A stretch of DNA of 64,000 nucleotides from Loktanella sp. DSM 29012 (GCF_900110705.1 NZ_FOEJ01000002.1:372001-436000); one strand, 5' to 3'. Shown: positions 27,396-37,433, numbered from the stretch's first letter. Notes: generated by a model not told the origin, from the sequence alone. Translations and numbers: made by a program.

Positions 27396-27412
27396 CCCTG
27401 ATGAAAGGCCCG

Positions 27413-28699
27413 ATGATGACACGCATGTTTCCCGCAATGGTCGCCGCCATGACCGCCCTGCCCGCCGTGGCCGAGAACCGCATTGATGTCGTGCGCCCCG
27501 ACGCGCCCGAACTGGCGGCCATCGGCGAGCACGTTGTCGGCGTGCGCACACTGACCTTTACCAATCCCGACCAGGTCGATATCCTGAATACGGGTGCCGA
27601 GGGCGAGGTCGCCCGCTACGATCGTTCCCTGACGGTCGAGGTCTGGTATCCCGCGGCAGACGGCACCACGCCAGGCGGCACCTACGATACCGTCCTGCGG
27701 GACGGCGTGACGCAGACCACCCTGACCGGCCGTGCCGCACGCGATGCATCCCCTGCCGCAGTTGATACCTTTCCACTGGTCATCATCTCGCACGGCTACC
27801 CCGGCAACAGGTTCCTGATGGCGCATCTGGGCGAAAACATCGCGTCCAAGGGCTATGTCGTGGCGGCCATCGACCATACCGACAGCACCTATTCCGACCA
27901 GTCCGCCTTTGGGTCGACGCTGTATAACCGCCCCTGGGACCAGCGTTTCGTCGTCGACCAGATGGAATCGCTGGACGATGATCTGGGCGCACTGGTGCAG
28001 GACGGCAATGCCGCCGTCGTGGGCTATTCCATGGGGGGCTATGGCGCGCTGATCTACGCGGGTGCCGGCGTGACGCAAGAGAGCCTCGATTTCGGCTACA
28101 GCCCGCCGCAGCAATTGCTGGCGCGCAACCTGTCAGGCAGCGACAGCCACGCCAGCCTGTCCGACGACCGGATCAAGGCCTTTGTCGCCATCGGCCCCTG
28201 GGGCAACAATTCCGGATTTTTCAGCCCCGACACGCTGGCCGCGATCGACAGCCCGCTGATGTTGATCGCGGGCGAAATCGACGATGTTTCGATCTATGAC
28301 GCGATGCGCGGAATCTTTGACGACGCCACTGGCACCGACCGCCACCTGCTGACGTTCCAGTCCGCCAACCACAATGCAGGTGCCCCGATGCCCGCCCCCG
28401 CCGAAAGCTATGCGCCCTCACCAGCCACGGGCGAACCGACCTTCGGCCACTACGCGGATGCGGTCTGGGACAACGTGCGGATGAACAACATTACCCAGCA
28501 TTTCGTCACCGCATGGCTGGACCAGCACCTCAAGGGCATCGACCGCGCCGCCTATTTCGATCTGGTGCCCAACGCGCAGGACGGTGTCTGGGACCGTGAC
28601 GACGCAGGCAACCCGACAGAGGCCGATACCTATTGGACCGGTTTCCCGAACCGCACCGCCGCGGGCCTGTCGTTCGAGACGAAACGCGCGGGCGACTAA
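27413..28699 (+). CDS. Secreted alpha/beta hydrolase
   Basis: A 428-residue protein of the platelet-activating-factor acetylhydrolase/dienelactone hydrolase-like group. Signal peptide MMTRMFPAMVAAMTALPAVA is followed by LTVEVWYPA, the oxyanion segment VIISHGYPG and the nucleophile elbow VGYSMGGYGAL, with Asp probably in GEIDDVS and His in the QSANHNAG region. The chosen ATG (27413) follows AAAGG. The frame is open upstream through the GACA repeat, so longer forms are possible. A C-terminal FVTAWLDQHLKG helix closes the fold. It acts outside the cytoplasm; its ester or amide substrate is unknown. Confidence 0.85.
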   Translation: MMTRMFPAMVAAMTALPAVAENRIDVVRPDAPELAAIGEHVVGVRTLTFTNPDQVDILNTGAEGEVARYDRSLTVEVWYPAADGTTPGGTYDTVLRDGVTQTTLTGRAARDASPAAVDTFPLVIISHGYPGNRFLMAHLGENIASKGYVVAAIDHTDSTYSDQSAFGSTLYNRPWDQRFVVDQMESLDDDLGALVQDGNAAVVGYSMGGYGALIYAGAGVTQESLDFGYSPPQQLLARNLSGSDSHASLSDDRIKAFVAIGPWGNNSGFFSPDTLAAIDSPLMLIAGEIDDVSIYDAMRGIFDDATGTDRHLLTFQSANHNAGAPMPAPAESYAPSPATGEPTFGHYADAVWDNVRMNNITQHFVTAWLDQHLKGIDRAAYFDLVPNAQDGVWDRDDAGNPTEADTYWTGFPNRTAAGLSFETKRAGD

Positions 28700-28776
28700 T
28701 CACCGGCCGGCTGCCCATTGCTGCGACGCGCCCACCCACCTAGTATGGGCGAAACCAAAGCAAAGAGCAGCCCGCC

Positions 28777-30732
28777 ATGTCCGATCTTCTGTCCGGCCAG
28801 ACGCCGTCCACCTATGACGCCTCATCCATCCAGGTGCTGGAGGACATGGAACATGTCCGCCTGCGGCCGGGCATGTATATCGGCGGCAAGGACGACCGCG
28901 CGCTGCACCACATGGTCGCCGAAATCGTCGACAACTCGATGGACGAGGCCGTCGCCGGCCACGCAACATGGATCGAGATCGAACTGCACGCCAACGGCCA
29001 CGTCAGCGTGCGCGATAACGGGCGCGGCATCCCCACCGATCCGCACCCCAAGGACCCCAGCAAATCCGCGCTGGAAATCATTTTCTGCACGCTGAACGCG
29101 GGCGGCAAGTTTTCCGGCGACAGCTACCAGACATCGGGCGGTTTGCACGGCGTCGGGTCCTCGGTCGTGAACGCCCTGTCCGACCACCTGCGGGTCGAGG
29201 TTGCGCGCAACAAGGAACTCTTTGCGATGGAATTCTCGCGCGGGGTCCCGCAGGGAAAACTGCAAAAGGTGGGGGCCGCCCCCAACCGGCGCGGCACCGC
29301 CGTCACGTTCCACCCGGACGAAGAGATTTTCGGCAAGCTGCAACTGAAGCCCAAACGCCTTTTCCAGATGGCCCGGTCCAAGGCCTATCTGTTCAGCGGT
29401 GTCGAAATCCGCTGGAAAACCGAAATCGACGACGGCGAAACGCCTGCTGCGGCCACGTTCAAATTCCCCGGCGGCCTGTCGGATTACCTGAACGAGACGC
29501 TGACCGGATCGACCACCTATTCCGAACGCCCCTTTGCGGGCACCGTGGATTTTACCGAAAAATTCGGCGTCCCGGGCAAGGTCGAATGGGCGATCAACTG
29601 GACCCCCGCGCGGGACGGGTTCATCCAGTCCTACTGCAACACCGTCCCCACACCAGAGGGCGGCACGCACGAGGTCGGGTTCTGGAACGCGATCCTCAAG
29701 GGGATCAAATCCTATGGCGAGCTGACCAACAACCGCAAGGCCGCGACCATCACCCGCGAGGATCTGATCGTGGGCGGCTGCGCGCTGGTGTCTTGCTTCA
29801 TCCGCGAACCCGAATTCGTGGGCCAGACCAAGGACCGTCTGGCCACCATGGACGCGCAGCGCATGGTCAACGCTGCCGTGTCGGACCATTTCGACAACTG
29901 GCTGGCCGCCGACACCAAATCGGCGGGCGCGATCCTCGATTTCCTGATCCTGCGGGCCGAAGAACGTCTGCGCCGCAAACAGGAAAAGGAAACCTCGCGC
30001 AAATCAGCCACGAAAAAACTGCGCCTGCCCGGCAAACTGACCGACTGCACGTCCAAGACGCGCGAAGGGACAGAGCTGTTCATCGTCGAGGGCGACAGCG
30101 CCGGCGGGTCAGGCAAGGGCGCGCGCGACCGCAAGACACAGGCGCTGTTGCCGCTCAAGGGCAAGATCCTGAACGTGCTGGGTGCCGCATCGGGCAAGCT
30201 GACGACCAACGCCGAAATCAACGACCTGTGCGAGGCGCTGGGCTGCGGCATGGGCAGCAAATTCAACCTTGACGACCTGCGGTATGAGAAAATCATCATC
30301 ATGACCGACGCCGACGTCGATGGCGCCCATATCGCGGCGCTGCTGATGACGTTCTTTTTCAGCCAGATGCGCCCGCTAATCGACAACGGGCACCTCTATT
30401 TGGCCTGCCCGCCTCTCTATCGTCTGACGCAGGGGCCGAAACGGCTGTATGTGGCGTCCGACGCGGAAAAGGACCGCGCGATGGAAAAGGGCCTGGGCGG
30501 CAAGGGCAAGATCGACGTGCAGCGGTTCAAGGGTCTGGGCGAGATGGACGCCAAGGACCTCAAAGAGACCACGATGGACCCCGCCACCCGCAAACTGATC
30601 CGCGTGACAGTGGACGATGTGGAACCGGGCGGGACAGCTGATCTGGTGGAGCGTCTGATGGGCAAGAAGCCGGAACTGCGCTTCCAGTTCATTCAGGAGA
30701 ACGCGCAGTTCGTGGAGGAGTTGGATGTTTGA
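28777..30732 (+). CDS. parE: DNA topoisomerase IV subunit B
   Basis: A 651-residue ATPase subunit of topoisomerase IV, which decatenates daughter chromosomes. The GHKL ATPase has EIVDNSMDEAV and DNGRGIPTD, followed by QTSGGLHGVGSSVVNALS. The TOPRIM domain has the catalytic Glu438 in VEGDSAGGSGK and D511-D513-D515 in TDADVDGAH. Length is near that of alphaproteobacterial ParE and shorter than GyrB. It keeps the conserved RFKGLGEM C-terminal segment. parA/parC is not beside it. A real distinction from GyrB rests on length and on SGKGARDRKTQALLPLKGKI. Confidence 0.93.
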   Translation: MSDLLSGQTPSTYDASSIQVLEDMEHVRLRPGMYIGGKDDRALHHMVAEIVDNSMDEAVAGHATWIEIELHANGHVSVRDNGRGIPTDPHPKDPSKSALEIIFCTLNAGGKFSGDSYQTSGGLHGVGSSVVNALSDHLRVEVARNKELFAMEFSRGVPQGKLQKVGAAPNRRGTAVTFHPDEEIFGKLQLKPKRLFQMARSKAYLFSGVEIRWKTEIDDGETPAAATFKFPGGLSDYLNETLTGSTTYSERPFAGTVDFTEKFGVPGKVEWAINWTPARDGFIQSYCNTVPTPEGGTHEVGFWNAILKGIKSYGELTNNRKAATITREDLIVGGCALVSCFIREPEFVGQTKDRLATMDAQRMVNAAVSDHFDNWLAADTKSAGAILDFLILRAEERLRRKQEKETSRKSATKKLRLPGKLTDCTSKTREGTELFIVEGDSAGGSGKGARDRKTQALLPLKGKILNVLGAASGKLTTNAEINDLCEALGCGMGSKFNLDDLRYEKIIIMTDADVDGAHIAALLMTFFFSQMRPLIDNGHLYLACPPLYRLTQGPKRLYVASDAEKDRAMEKGLGGKGKIDVQRFKGLGEMDAKDLKETTMDPATRKLIRVTVDDVEPGGTADLVERLMGKKPELRFQFIQENAQFVEELDV

Positions 30733-30753
30733 GGTATAAGTTATTTTAAAGAT

Positions 30754-31338
30754 TTACTGTCGTAAGAACAAATCATGCGAACCTCGGTAAATATTCAGGG
30801 TCGTTACCCCTCTCGTTATGGTTTGTAGCAAACTATCCATCGCGAAATTCAAAAAAGCCTCAACTTCTTTTTGCACATCGCTATTGGACGATACGATCAG
30901 CTTTGAAAATTTCCACAAAAGGCGCTGCTGGCCATGCAAAACCATCGATCCTTGCAAGTCTAAATACTTCCAATTCATTGTATACAACGTAGACTCAACA
31001 GAAATAGCAACGACGTCTTGAGTAACTTCTCTGCAGTTGAAAGAAATATTTAGAATTGGGGCATGCGGATCGTCCGACAAAGACTTACCCATTTTGACTA
31101 CGTCACCTTCAATAAAATATCTTAACCATAATGAATCGAGATTACACTTTTCAAAAACATACTCAGTTGGCATGTCGAGTGTGAAGCTGTCAGATTTTAG
31201 AACCTCCTCCCAACCACTCTCTGCTTTAATGTAGTTTGGTGCTCCGTATTCATCTAGATATGCGCTCGGCGTCTCTGCACTTGCTGGCACTACGAATATA
31301 CATAAAATGCAGATAAAAAAACTGTGTGTAATGCTCAA
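30754..31338 (-). CDS. AT-rich orphan gene for a secreted protein of unknown function
   Basis: A 194-residue predicted secreted protein unlike its neighbours in base and codon use, visibly richer in A and T. I choose a TTG start at 31338: it follows a GGGAG ribosome-binding site by 8 bases and gives signal peptide SITHSFFICILCIFVVPASA. The outermost TTG (31407) lacks one. The mature part has a few Cys and Trp residues and ends IYRGSHDLFLRQ. I recognize no family. It sits alone between parE and the DUF3047 gene. The composition suggests recent transfer, although no repeats or integrase are present at the edges. Confidence 0.6.
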   Translation of the reverse strand: MSITHSFFICILCIFVVPASAETPSAYLDEYGAPNYIKAESGWEEVLKSDSFTLDMPTEYVFEKCNLDSLWLRYFIEGDVVKMGKSLSDDPHAPILNISFNCREVTQDVVAISVESTLYTMNWKYLDLQGSMVLHGQQRLLWKFSKLIVSSNSDVQKEVEAFLNFAMDSLLQTITRGVTTLNIYRGSHDLFLRQ

Positions 31339-31436
31339 GATAAAAACTCCCTTCTTTCTCAATAATGCTAAAAGAGTATCTTTGCCTCTCAGTTCTGCGT
31401 CAAGCAATCGATGTCTCGCGAGAGGTCAACGCACCT

Positions 31437-32075
31437 TTATTCCACCACCAACCCACTGACCTGCGCGCGGATCATGCTTTGCGTGTCGTCGCTGTCGGCG
31501 CTGACGGCCATGCCGACCAGCGCGCCGGGGGCGCTGCCGAAGGCGCGGGTCAAATCGCCCGTCAGGTTGACCGACACGTTCATCTGTCCGGTGTCCGCCT
31601 GCCGCAGCGGGATCGTAACACCCGTGCCCGGCTCGCCATAGGGCGACGGGATCACCGACCCCACCGCGTTGTTGCCGCCCCAGACGTATTGCAGGATGCG
31701 CACATCCCGGCGGCCCAGCAGCGCGCGGATATCGGCCCCCGCCAGCTCTGCCACGGCAGCATCCGGCGCGAACAGGAAATAGACCGCGATATTGCGGTCA
31801 TCGCCGCCCTTGCGGCTCAGGTTCGTGGGCGGCACGCTTTCGCTGACGGACCAGCTCCATGACGCGGACGTGGCCCCCCGCATCTGATCCGGCACCCGGG
31901 TCCACAGCAGGCTGACCGTGTTGTCCGACGCGATCCCCAGCGTGCCCCCGGACTGGCTGTAGTCATTGGACGACAGCACCTTGAGTCGCTGTTCGGTCCA
32001 GTTGTTGAAACTGATCGCCTGCGCCGAGGCGCTGGTGGCAAGCAGGGTGGCGGCAATGGTTAGGGTACGAAACAT
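31437..32075 (-). CDS. DUF3047 secreted protein
   Basis: A 212-residue exported protein: signal peptide MFRTLTIAATLLATSASAQA, then a beta-rich jelly-roll-like domain with WSWSVSESVPPTNLSRKGGD and DDRNIAVYFLFAPD, the DUF3047 hallmark. The function of the family is unknown; carbohydrate or lipid binding is possible. It is divergent from the DUF1194 gene, and the promoter region between them carries three copies of a GCGTCAC heptamer. Confidence 0.85.
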   Translation of the reverse strand: MFRTLTIAATLLATSASAQAISFNNWTEQRLKVLSSNDYSQSGGTLGIASDNTVSLLWTRVPDQMRGATSASWSWSVSESVPPTNLSRKGGDDRNIAVYFLFAPDAAVAELAGADIRALLGRRDVRILQYVWGGNNAVGSVIPSPYGEPGTGVTIPLRQADTGQMNVSVNLTGDLTRAFGSAPGALVGMAVSADSDDTQSMIRAQVSGLVVE

Positions 32076-32119
32076 GGGATCCTCCGGTTACTGGACCTGA
32101 TGGTAGCGGCTTTGGCACC

Positions 32120-32164
32120 TGCGTCACCCCGGCGCAGGCTGCGTCACGCGATTGTCAGTGACGC
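32120..32164. promoter_or_regulatory. Heptamer array GCGTCAC in divergent promoter
   Basis: GCGTCAC occurs at 32120-32126 and 32140-32146 as direct copies exactly 20 bases apart, and as its reverse complement GTGACGC at 32158-32164. The two direct copies lie two helical turns apart on one face of the DNA. The position between the DUF3047 and DUF1194 genes suggests an operator for a shared regulator. Confidence 0.4.
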
Positions 32165-32193
32165 CGCGTCAAATCGCGGTTTATGTTTCAGAC

Positions 32194-32901
32194 ATGCGTA
32201 TCTTTGCCCTCTGTCTCGCCCTGATCGCCCCTGCCGTCCAGGCGCAGGTGACAGAAACATCATTGGAACTGGTCCTGCTGGCCGATGCCTCGGGGTCGAT
32301 CGACGCGGATGAACTGGCGTTCCAGCGTCAGGGCTACGCCGATGCGATGACCAGCGGCCCCGTGCTGTCAGCCATCGAAAACACCCTGCACGGGTCCATC
32401 GCCGTCACCTATGTCGAATGGGCGACCAACCAGGTGCAGGTCACCGACTGGATGCTGATCGACGGCCCTGAGACGGCGCAGGCCTTTGCCGCCGCACTGA
32501 TGACGGCCCCCCGGTCCGCCTATGGCAGCAACGCGATCGGCGCGGCCCTGCTCGAGGCGCAGCGCCTGATCGAGGCGAACGACATCGACGGGTTTCGCCA
32601 CGTCATCGACTTTTCCGGTGACAGCATGGGCAATTCGTCCGGTCCCCCCATCGTGCCGTCACGCGACACGGTGCTGGCGCAGGGCACGACGATCAATGCG
32701 CTGCCGATCCTGCGTCCCGACAACCCGCGCCGCGCGGGCGTGGACCTTGAACGGCTCTATGCCGAAAACATCATCGGCGGGCCAGGCGCGTTCATGGTCA
32801 CAGCCGAGGGGCGCGACACCTTTGCCGCCGCCGTCCAGCGCAAGCTGTTTCTGGAAATCGCGGGCCTGATGCCCAGCGGTCAGGACTACGCCCGGCGCTA
32901 G
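32194..32901 (+). CDS. DUF1194 protein with von Willebrand factor A-like fold
   Basis: A 235-residue secreted protein. Signal peptide MRIFALCLALIAPAVQAQ is followed by a MIDAS-like motif LVLLADASGSIDADEL and a matching TYVEWA strand with D-W-M-L-I. RHVIDFSGDSMGN supplies the later metal-side residues. This is a vWA-like domain of DUF1194, common in Rhodobacterales and of unknown role. The ATG at 32194 gives a proper signal peptide. Its TAG stop shares CTAG with the convergent cytochrome gene. Confidence 0.88.
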   Translation: MRIFALCLALIAPAVQAQVTETSLELVLLADASGSIDADELAFQRQGYADAMTSGPVLSAIENTLHGSIAVTYVEWATNQVQVTDWMLIDGPETAQAFAAALMTAPRSAYGSNAIGAALLEAQRLIEANDIDGFRHVIDFSGDSMGNSSGPPIVPSRDTVLAQGTTINALPILRPDNPRRAGVDLERLYAENIIGGPGAFMVTAEGRDTFAAAVQRKLFLEIAGLMPSGQDYARR

Positions 32902-33278
32902 CGCTGCAAGGTTTCGATGTAATTCGACAGCGCCAGCAGTTCGGCCGGGACGGGCACGGGGTTGCCGTCCTCTTCGGTCATGATGATCGGTCCCAGATCA
33001 CCGTCGCCAAAGCGCGGCATGACCCCGCTGACGTGATTGCCACGGTTGAAACCGTCGATCACGCTCATCACGTAGTCGGCGGGGTAGCTGCCGCCGTTGC
33101 GCGCACTGATACGCGTCAGATCAGGGGCGACGACACCGTCCGACACCGCCATGCCCTGCCCGTTAGCCCCGTGACACGCCGCGCATTGCGACTGGAACGC
33201 GGCCATGCCGTCGACCGGCTCGGTTTCCGGCGCACAGGCCGCCGTTGCAATGATAACGAGTGGAAGAAAACGGAACAT
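32898..33278 (-). CDS. Class I cytochrome c, probable lipoprotein
   Basis: A 126-residue monoheme cytochrome. The lipobox-like end ATAAC suggests lipid anchoring to a membrane. The heme site is QCAACHGANGQG and the axial Met is probably in VSGVMPRFGDG. The chosen ATG (33278) gives a short signal peptide; a longer frame is not needed. Its partners cannot be deduced: no oxidase or dehydrogenase genes are close. Its stop shares CTAG with the DUF1194 gene. The lolD gene follows upstream on the same strand at a distance of 25 bases. Confidence 0.85.
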   Translation of the reverse strand: MFRFLPLVIIATAACAPETEPVDGMAAFQSQCAACHGANGQGMAVSDGVVAPDLTRISARNGGSYPADYVMSVIDGFNRGNHVSGVMPRFGDGDLGPIIMTEEDGNPVPVPAELLALSNYIETLQR

Positions 33279-33303
33279 GGCGCGCCTCGCTGCTGATGTG
33301 CGC

Positions 33304-33996
33304 CTACTGTGCCCCGGATTCCACCAGTTTGCCAGCCTCCAGCCGCATTGCCCGATCCATGCGCGCAGCAAGTTCAAGGTTGTGCGTGGCGATCAGCGCC
33401 GACAGCCCCGTGGACCGCACCAATCCCATCAGCGCATCGAACACCCGGTCGGACGTTTCAGGGTCCAGATTGCCCGTGGGTTCATCCGCCAGCAACAGTT
33501 TGGGGTTGTTGGCCAGCGCGCGGCAAAAGGCGACGCGCTGCTGTTCGCCCCCCGACAGTGCGGCAGGCCGATGCCCCGCCCGCGGGGCGATCCCCACGGT
33601 GTCCAGCAACGACAGCGCACGCGCCCTGGCATCGGACCCCGAGGCCCCATTGGCCAGTTGCGGCAGGACGATGTTTTCCAACGCGGTGAATTCGGGCAGC
33701 AGATGGTGAAACTGATAGATGAAACCCACATCATTGCGCCGGATCGTGGTCCGTCTGCGGTCGCTCAGGCCCGTGACGTCCTCGCCACCGATCTGCACCC
33801 GACCTGCGTCGGCCACGTCCAGCAGACCCGCGATATGCAACAGCGTGGATTTGCCCGCACCCGAGGGGGCGACCAGCGCCACGACCTCGCCCGGGGCGAT
33901 GGTCAGCGAGGCGCCGTCCAGCACGCGCACTTCGGACGGTTTACCATGGTTATAGCCCTTGGTCAGGCCCTCCAGCGTCAACACGGGGTCATTCAT
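33304..33996 (-). CDS. lolD: Lipoprotein-releasing system ATP-binding protein
   Basis: A 230-residue ABC ATPase. Walker A reads [12 protein letters not shown], the Q-loop region [17 protein letters not shown] is typical of LolD/MacB-type ATPases, the signature is [10 protein letters not shown] and Walker B is [12 protein letters not shown]. With the LolC/E-type membrane protein upstream it extracts lipoproteins from the inner membrane for LolA. Its ATG overlaps the LolC/E gene by 8 bases. Only one LolC/E-like gene is present, as in many alphaproteobacteria, where a homodimer may replace LolC/LolE. Confidence 0.93.
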   Translation of the reverse strand: MNDPVLTLEGLTKGYNHGKPSEVRVLDGASLTIAPGEVVALVAPSGAGKSTLLHIAGLLDVADAGRVQIGGEDVTGLSDRRRTTIRRNDVGFIYQFHHLLPEFTALENIVLPQLANGASGSDARARALSLLDTVGIAPRAGHRPAALSGGEQQRVAFCRALANNPKLLLADEPTGNLDPETSDRVFDALMGLVRSTGLSALIATHNLELAARMDRAMRLEAGKLVESGAQ

Positions 33997-35275
33997 AGCG
34001 CAGCGCCTCGACAGGGTTCATGCGGGCCGCACGGCGCGCGGGAAAAATCGTGATGACCCAGCTAAGCGCAAGGCTCAGCGCGATCGTCGCCACCATGTCA
34101 CCCCATTCGAGGATCGCATCGGGAAAGAAGAAGCCCTGCGCCTCGAGCCCGCTGACGCCGTTGCCGGACACCTGATCGACAAGCGCATAGACATGCGCGA
34201 TGTTGAGAGAGAACACGACACCCAGCAGCACGCCGCACAACGTGCCGATCGTCCCGATCGAGGCACCGACGATAAAGAACACCCGCAGGATCGAGCCCTC
34301 CGTCAGGCCCATGGTGCGCAGGATACCGATGTCGCGGCCCTTGTTTTTCACCAACATCACAAGGCCGGACACGATGTTCAGCGTGGCGATCAGGACCAGC
34401 AAGGACAGCAGGATGAAGATGAAATTGTCCTGCATGTTCAGCGCGTTGTTGAAACCTGACAGGCGCGATTTCCAGTCCGAAAGCAACGCATTTTCACCCG
34501 CGGCAGCCGCGATCTGCGGACCTATCTCATCGACGGCGTCGGGGGTTTCCAGACTGACCTCGATTTCGTCGGCGACACCGTCGCGGTTGAAAAACAACTG
34601 CGCCTCGTCCAGCGGCATGTAGATGCGGGTGCGGTCGATCAGATCCAGCCCCGCGCGGAAGATATACACAACCTCGAACGCACCGGTGCGCGGCGACGTG
34701 CCCATGGCGGTCCGCACGCCATTGGGGGAGATGATCCTGATGCGGTCGCCCACGGTCACGCCCAGTTCCTGGGCCACGCCCCAGCCAATGGCGATGCCTT
34801 CGTCAAAGCGGTCAAGCGTGCCGCGGGCCTCGTCGGGGCGTTGCGCCACCAGCGGAATTTCGTTCAGGTCGTCGGCAGAGATGCCGAAAACCTCGACCCC
34901 GGCATTGCCGTTGCCGCGGTTGGCCATGACCTGCGCGCGCACCAGGGGGGCGGCGCGCAGCACACCCGGCACTTCGGCGATCCGGCCGGCCAACTGGTCG
35001 TAGTCCACAATCAGGTAGGACACGATATCCGTGCCCGCGACGGTGTTCTGCTGATAGACGGTCACATGGGCATTGGCCCCCAGCATCGTGTCGATGAATT
35101 GCGCCCGAAATCCCGTCCGCAGGGCCAGCGTCGCAATCAGCGCAAAGACCGCAAGCGTAATCCCTATCAGGCTGATCCACGTCATGACGCTGACGCCGCC
35201 CTCTGCGCGTTTGGCGCGGATATAGCGCCAGGCGATCATCCACTCGAAGCGGGCAAAGGGTGCGGTTGTGGCCAT
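33989..35275 (-). CDS. lolC: Lipoprotein-releasing system permease, LolC/LolE type
   Basis: A 428-residue membrane protein with the type VII ABC topology. One helix lies after [20 protein letters not shown] and a large periplasmic domain spans about 50-270. Three C-terminal helices follow, with [20 protein letters not shown] and the IGILRTMG cytoplasmic coupling segment. It is the membrane partner of the LolD ATPase and overlaps its start by 8 bases. I use the ATG at 35275; a codon earlier by four residues is less supported. The symbol could equally be lolE, because only a single such gene is seen. Confidence 0.9.
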   Translation of the reverse strand: MATTAPFARFEWMIAWRYIRAKRAEGGVSVMTWISLIGITLAVFALIATLALRTGFRAQFIDTMLGANAHVTVYQQNTVAGTDIVSYLIVDYDQLAGRIAEVPGVLRAAPLVRAQVMANRGNGNAGVEVFGISADDLNEIPLVAQRPDEARGTLDRFDEGIAIGWGVAQELGVTVGDRIRIISPNGVRTAMGTSPRTGAFEVVYIFRAGLDLIDRTRIYMPLDEAQLFFNRDGVADEIEVSLETPDAVDEIGPQIAAAAGENALLSDWKSRLSGFNNALNMQDNFIFILLSLLVLIATLNIVSGLVMLVKNKGRDIGILRTMGLTEGSILRVFFIVGASIGTIGTLCGVLLGVVFSLNIAHVYALVDQVSGNGVSGLEAQGFFFPDAILEWGDMVATIALSLALSWVITIFPARRAARMNPVEALRYE

Positions 35276-35366
35276 GGTCGGTCCCAATCTGGTGGTCGCG
35301 CGGACCTTGGAGGTATTTCGCGGGCCGCGTCAATGCAACCGGGTGTGATCGGCATCGGCGTTGGAT

Positions 35367-35421
35367 GGGGCGCTGCCCCGCCGCTGCGCGGCCCCACGGG
35401 ATATTTCAAACCAGAAGAAGA
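35367..35421. repeat. GC-rich intergenic element, copy A
   Basis: On the plus strand a GGGGCGCTGCCCC hairpin and a GC-rich stretch are followed by CCCCACGGGATATTTC and then ACCAGAAGAAG. A related element lies on the minus strand at 52931-52986. The unit resembles short dispersed elements common in Rhodobacterales intergenic DNA. It separates lolC from the DUF2937 gene. Confidence 0.6.
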
Positions 35422-35422
35422 C

Positions 35423-36004
35423 CTAGGCGCGGGTCTTGCGAACGCCGCCCAGTGTGGGGGCGGTCCGGGCGGCGGACGGTGTCAGCCGGGGTTCCCTGCG
35501 GGTCTGCGGTGCTGCGCGCGGGCGGCGGCGGAACAATGATGCGAGGCCGCGCAGGCCGAGGGCTGCCACCAGCCAACCAAGCGTACCACCGATTGCCCCG
35601 CTTGCGGCACCTGCAACCGTCAGCGGCAGCGCAGGTTCGAAATCGGCCCAGGCCGCCTGAACCGTTGCGGGATCACTTACGCGTGTCACCAGCGCGATGC
35701 GCCCCACGGGGCTGGCCGCGCGCAGACGCGCCAGATCATCGCTGAGTACCGCATGACGCCGGAACGTGCGGCGCATGTCATCTTGGCGGTCGGTCAGGAA
35801 CGGTGTGCCGGTCATCTGGTCCAGCGCCTGCGTCCGTGTCAGCCCCGCACGCATCGCTGATGCCTCGAAATCGCCGACCACAACGCTGAGCGCGTCGACC
35901 TGCCCCGCCAGCCTTTGCAGGTAGGCCTGCGTAAAGGCGGGATATTGCGAACAGGCGGCCGCACCCGCAAGCGCACAGGCCAAGGTGACGCTGCGCCAGA
36001 TCAT
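35423..36004 (-). CDS. DUF2937 membrane-associated protein
   Basis: A 193-residue protein. It begins MIWRSVTLACALAGAAACSQ and continues YPAFTQAYLQRLAGQVDAL, the DUF2937 signature, followed by a helical region. A second hydrophobic segment at about residues 135-160 includes GAIGGTLGWLVAALGLRGL, and the tail is arginine-rich. Family function is unknown; members are small inner-membrane proteins of alphaproteobacteria. An ATG four codons earlier is possible, and neither candidate has a clear ribosome-binding site. Confidence 0.8.
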   Translation of the reverse strand: MIWRSVTLACALAGAAACSQYPAFTQAYLQRLAGQVDALSVVVGDFEASAMRAGLTRTQALDQMTGTPFLTDRQDDMRRTFRRHAVLSDDLARLRAASPVGRIALVTRVSDPATVQAAWADFEPALPLTVAGAASGAIGGTLGWLVAALGLRGLASLFRRRPRAAPQTRREPRLTPSAARTAPTLGGVRKTRA

Positions 36005-36095
36005 CGGCGCAGCCATTCAGATACCATAAGTGTCATCTGCTGCCTCTTTTTTTCAGACAGCATACAGGGGCACGCAGCACCTGTCACCGTTTGCG

Positions 36096-37433
36096 TCAGA
36101 TGCCGGCGTAGATTGCCTTGATCCTGGCCACAGCATCGGAGACGGACATTTCTTCGGCCTCGCCAGTGCGCCGGCAAGTCAATTCCACCACACCGTTCTT
36201 GACACCGCGGGGGCCGACCGTGATGCGCCACGGTAGGCCGATCATGTCCATCGTGCCGAATTTCGCGCCCGCCCGTTCGTCCCGGTCGTCATAAAGCGGG
36301 TCCAGACCCGCTGCCTGGAAGTGCGCGTAAAGATCGTCGCAGACGGAATCGCACCCCGCATCGCCCGCACGCATGTTCAGGATACCCACGTGGAACGGTG
36401 TGACGCCCTCGGGCCAGATGATGCCCTTGTCGTCGTGGCTAGCCTCGATGATAGCACCCAACAGGCGGCTGACGCCGATGCCGTGTGACCCCATGTGGAC
36501 CGGCACGCTGTCGCCGTCGCGGGTCTGGACCGTGGCGCCCAGCGCCTCGGAATACTTGGTGCCGAAATAAAAGATCTGGCCGACCTCGATGCCGCGTGCC
36601 GTGCGGCGGCGTTCCTCTGGCACTTCAGCAAACAGGGCCGCGTCGTGCGTTTCATCGGTGCGCGCATAGCGCGAGGTGAATTCATCCATCACCGCCTGAC
36701 AGGCCGCGCGGTCGTCGAAATCGATCTCGCGGTCGCCAAAGGTCAGATCCGTGATCTGGCTGTCGTAGAACACCTCGGATTCACCGGTCTCGGCCAGGAC
36801 CAGGAATTCATGCGTGTCATCGCCACCGATGGGACCCGAGTCCGCCCGCATCGGGATCGCCTGAAGCCCCATGCGTTCGTAGGTTCGCAGGTAGGTCACC
36901 AGATGACGGTTGTAGGCGTGCAGCGCGTCCTCTTTGGTCAGATCAAAGTTGTAGCCGTCCTTCATCAGGAATTCCCGGCCGCGCATCACACCGAAACGCG
37001 GGCGCACCTCGTCGCGGAATTTCCACTGGATCTGATACAGGGTCAGCGGCAGGTCCTTGTAGCTGTTGACGTTGGCGCGGAACACGTCGGTGACCAGTTC
37101 CTCTGCCGTGGGGGTGAACAGCATGTCACGGCCGCCGCGGTCCTTGACCCGCAGCATTTCGTCGCCATAGGCGTCATAGCGCCCGCTTTCGCGCCACAGG
37201 TCTGCGGATTGCATGGTGGGCATCAGCATCGCCAGATGGCCCGCGCGCGCCTGTTCCTCGTGGACGATCTGCTCGATCCGGCGCAGCACCTTGTAACCCA
37301 TCGGCAGCCAGGAATAGATCCCGGCGCTGGCCTGCTTGATCAGGCCCGCCTGCAACATCAGCCGATGGCTGACAATCTGCGCCTCACGCGGGGTTTCCTT
37401 GAGGACGGGCAGGAAATAGCGGGACATGCGCAT
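36096..37433 (-). CDS. proS: Prolyl-tRNA synthetase, short alphaproteobacterial type
   Basis: A 445-residue class II synthetase that charges tRNA-Pro. It begins [20 protein letters not shown]. Motif 1 includes [16 protein letters not shown], motif 2 has [20 protein letters not shown] and motif 3 has [14 protein letters not shown]. It lacks the INS editing domain found in the longer bacterial enzymes, as expected for alphaproteobacteria. The anticodon-binding domain is C-terminal. The ATG at 37433 is used; a GTG six codons earlier lies next to an AAGGA that could also serve this ATG. Confidence 0.95.
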   Translation of the reverse strand: MRMSRYFLPVLKETPREAQIVSHRLMLQAGLIKQASAGIYSWLPMGYKVLRRIEQIVHEEQARAGHLAMLMPTMQSADLWRESGRYDAYGDEMLRVKDRGGRDMLFTPTAEELVTDVFRANVNSYKDLPLTLYQIQWKFRDEVRPRFGVMRGREFLMKDGYNFDLTKEDALHAYNRHLVTYLRTYERMGLQAIPMRADSGPIGGDDTHEFLVLAETGESEVFYDSQITDLTFGDREIDFDDRAACQAVMDEFTSRYARTDETHDAALFAEVPEERRRTARGIEVGQIFYFGTKYSEALGATVQTRDGDSVPVHMGSHGIGVSRLLGAIIEASHDDKGIIWPEGVTPFHVGILNMRAGDAGCDSVCDDLYAHFQAAGLDPLYDDRDERAGAKFGTMDMIGLPWRITVGPRGVKNGVVELTCRRTGEAEEMSVSDAVARIKAIYAGI

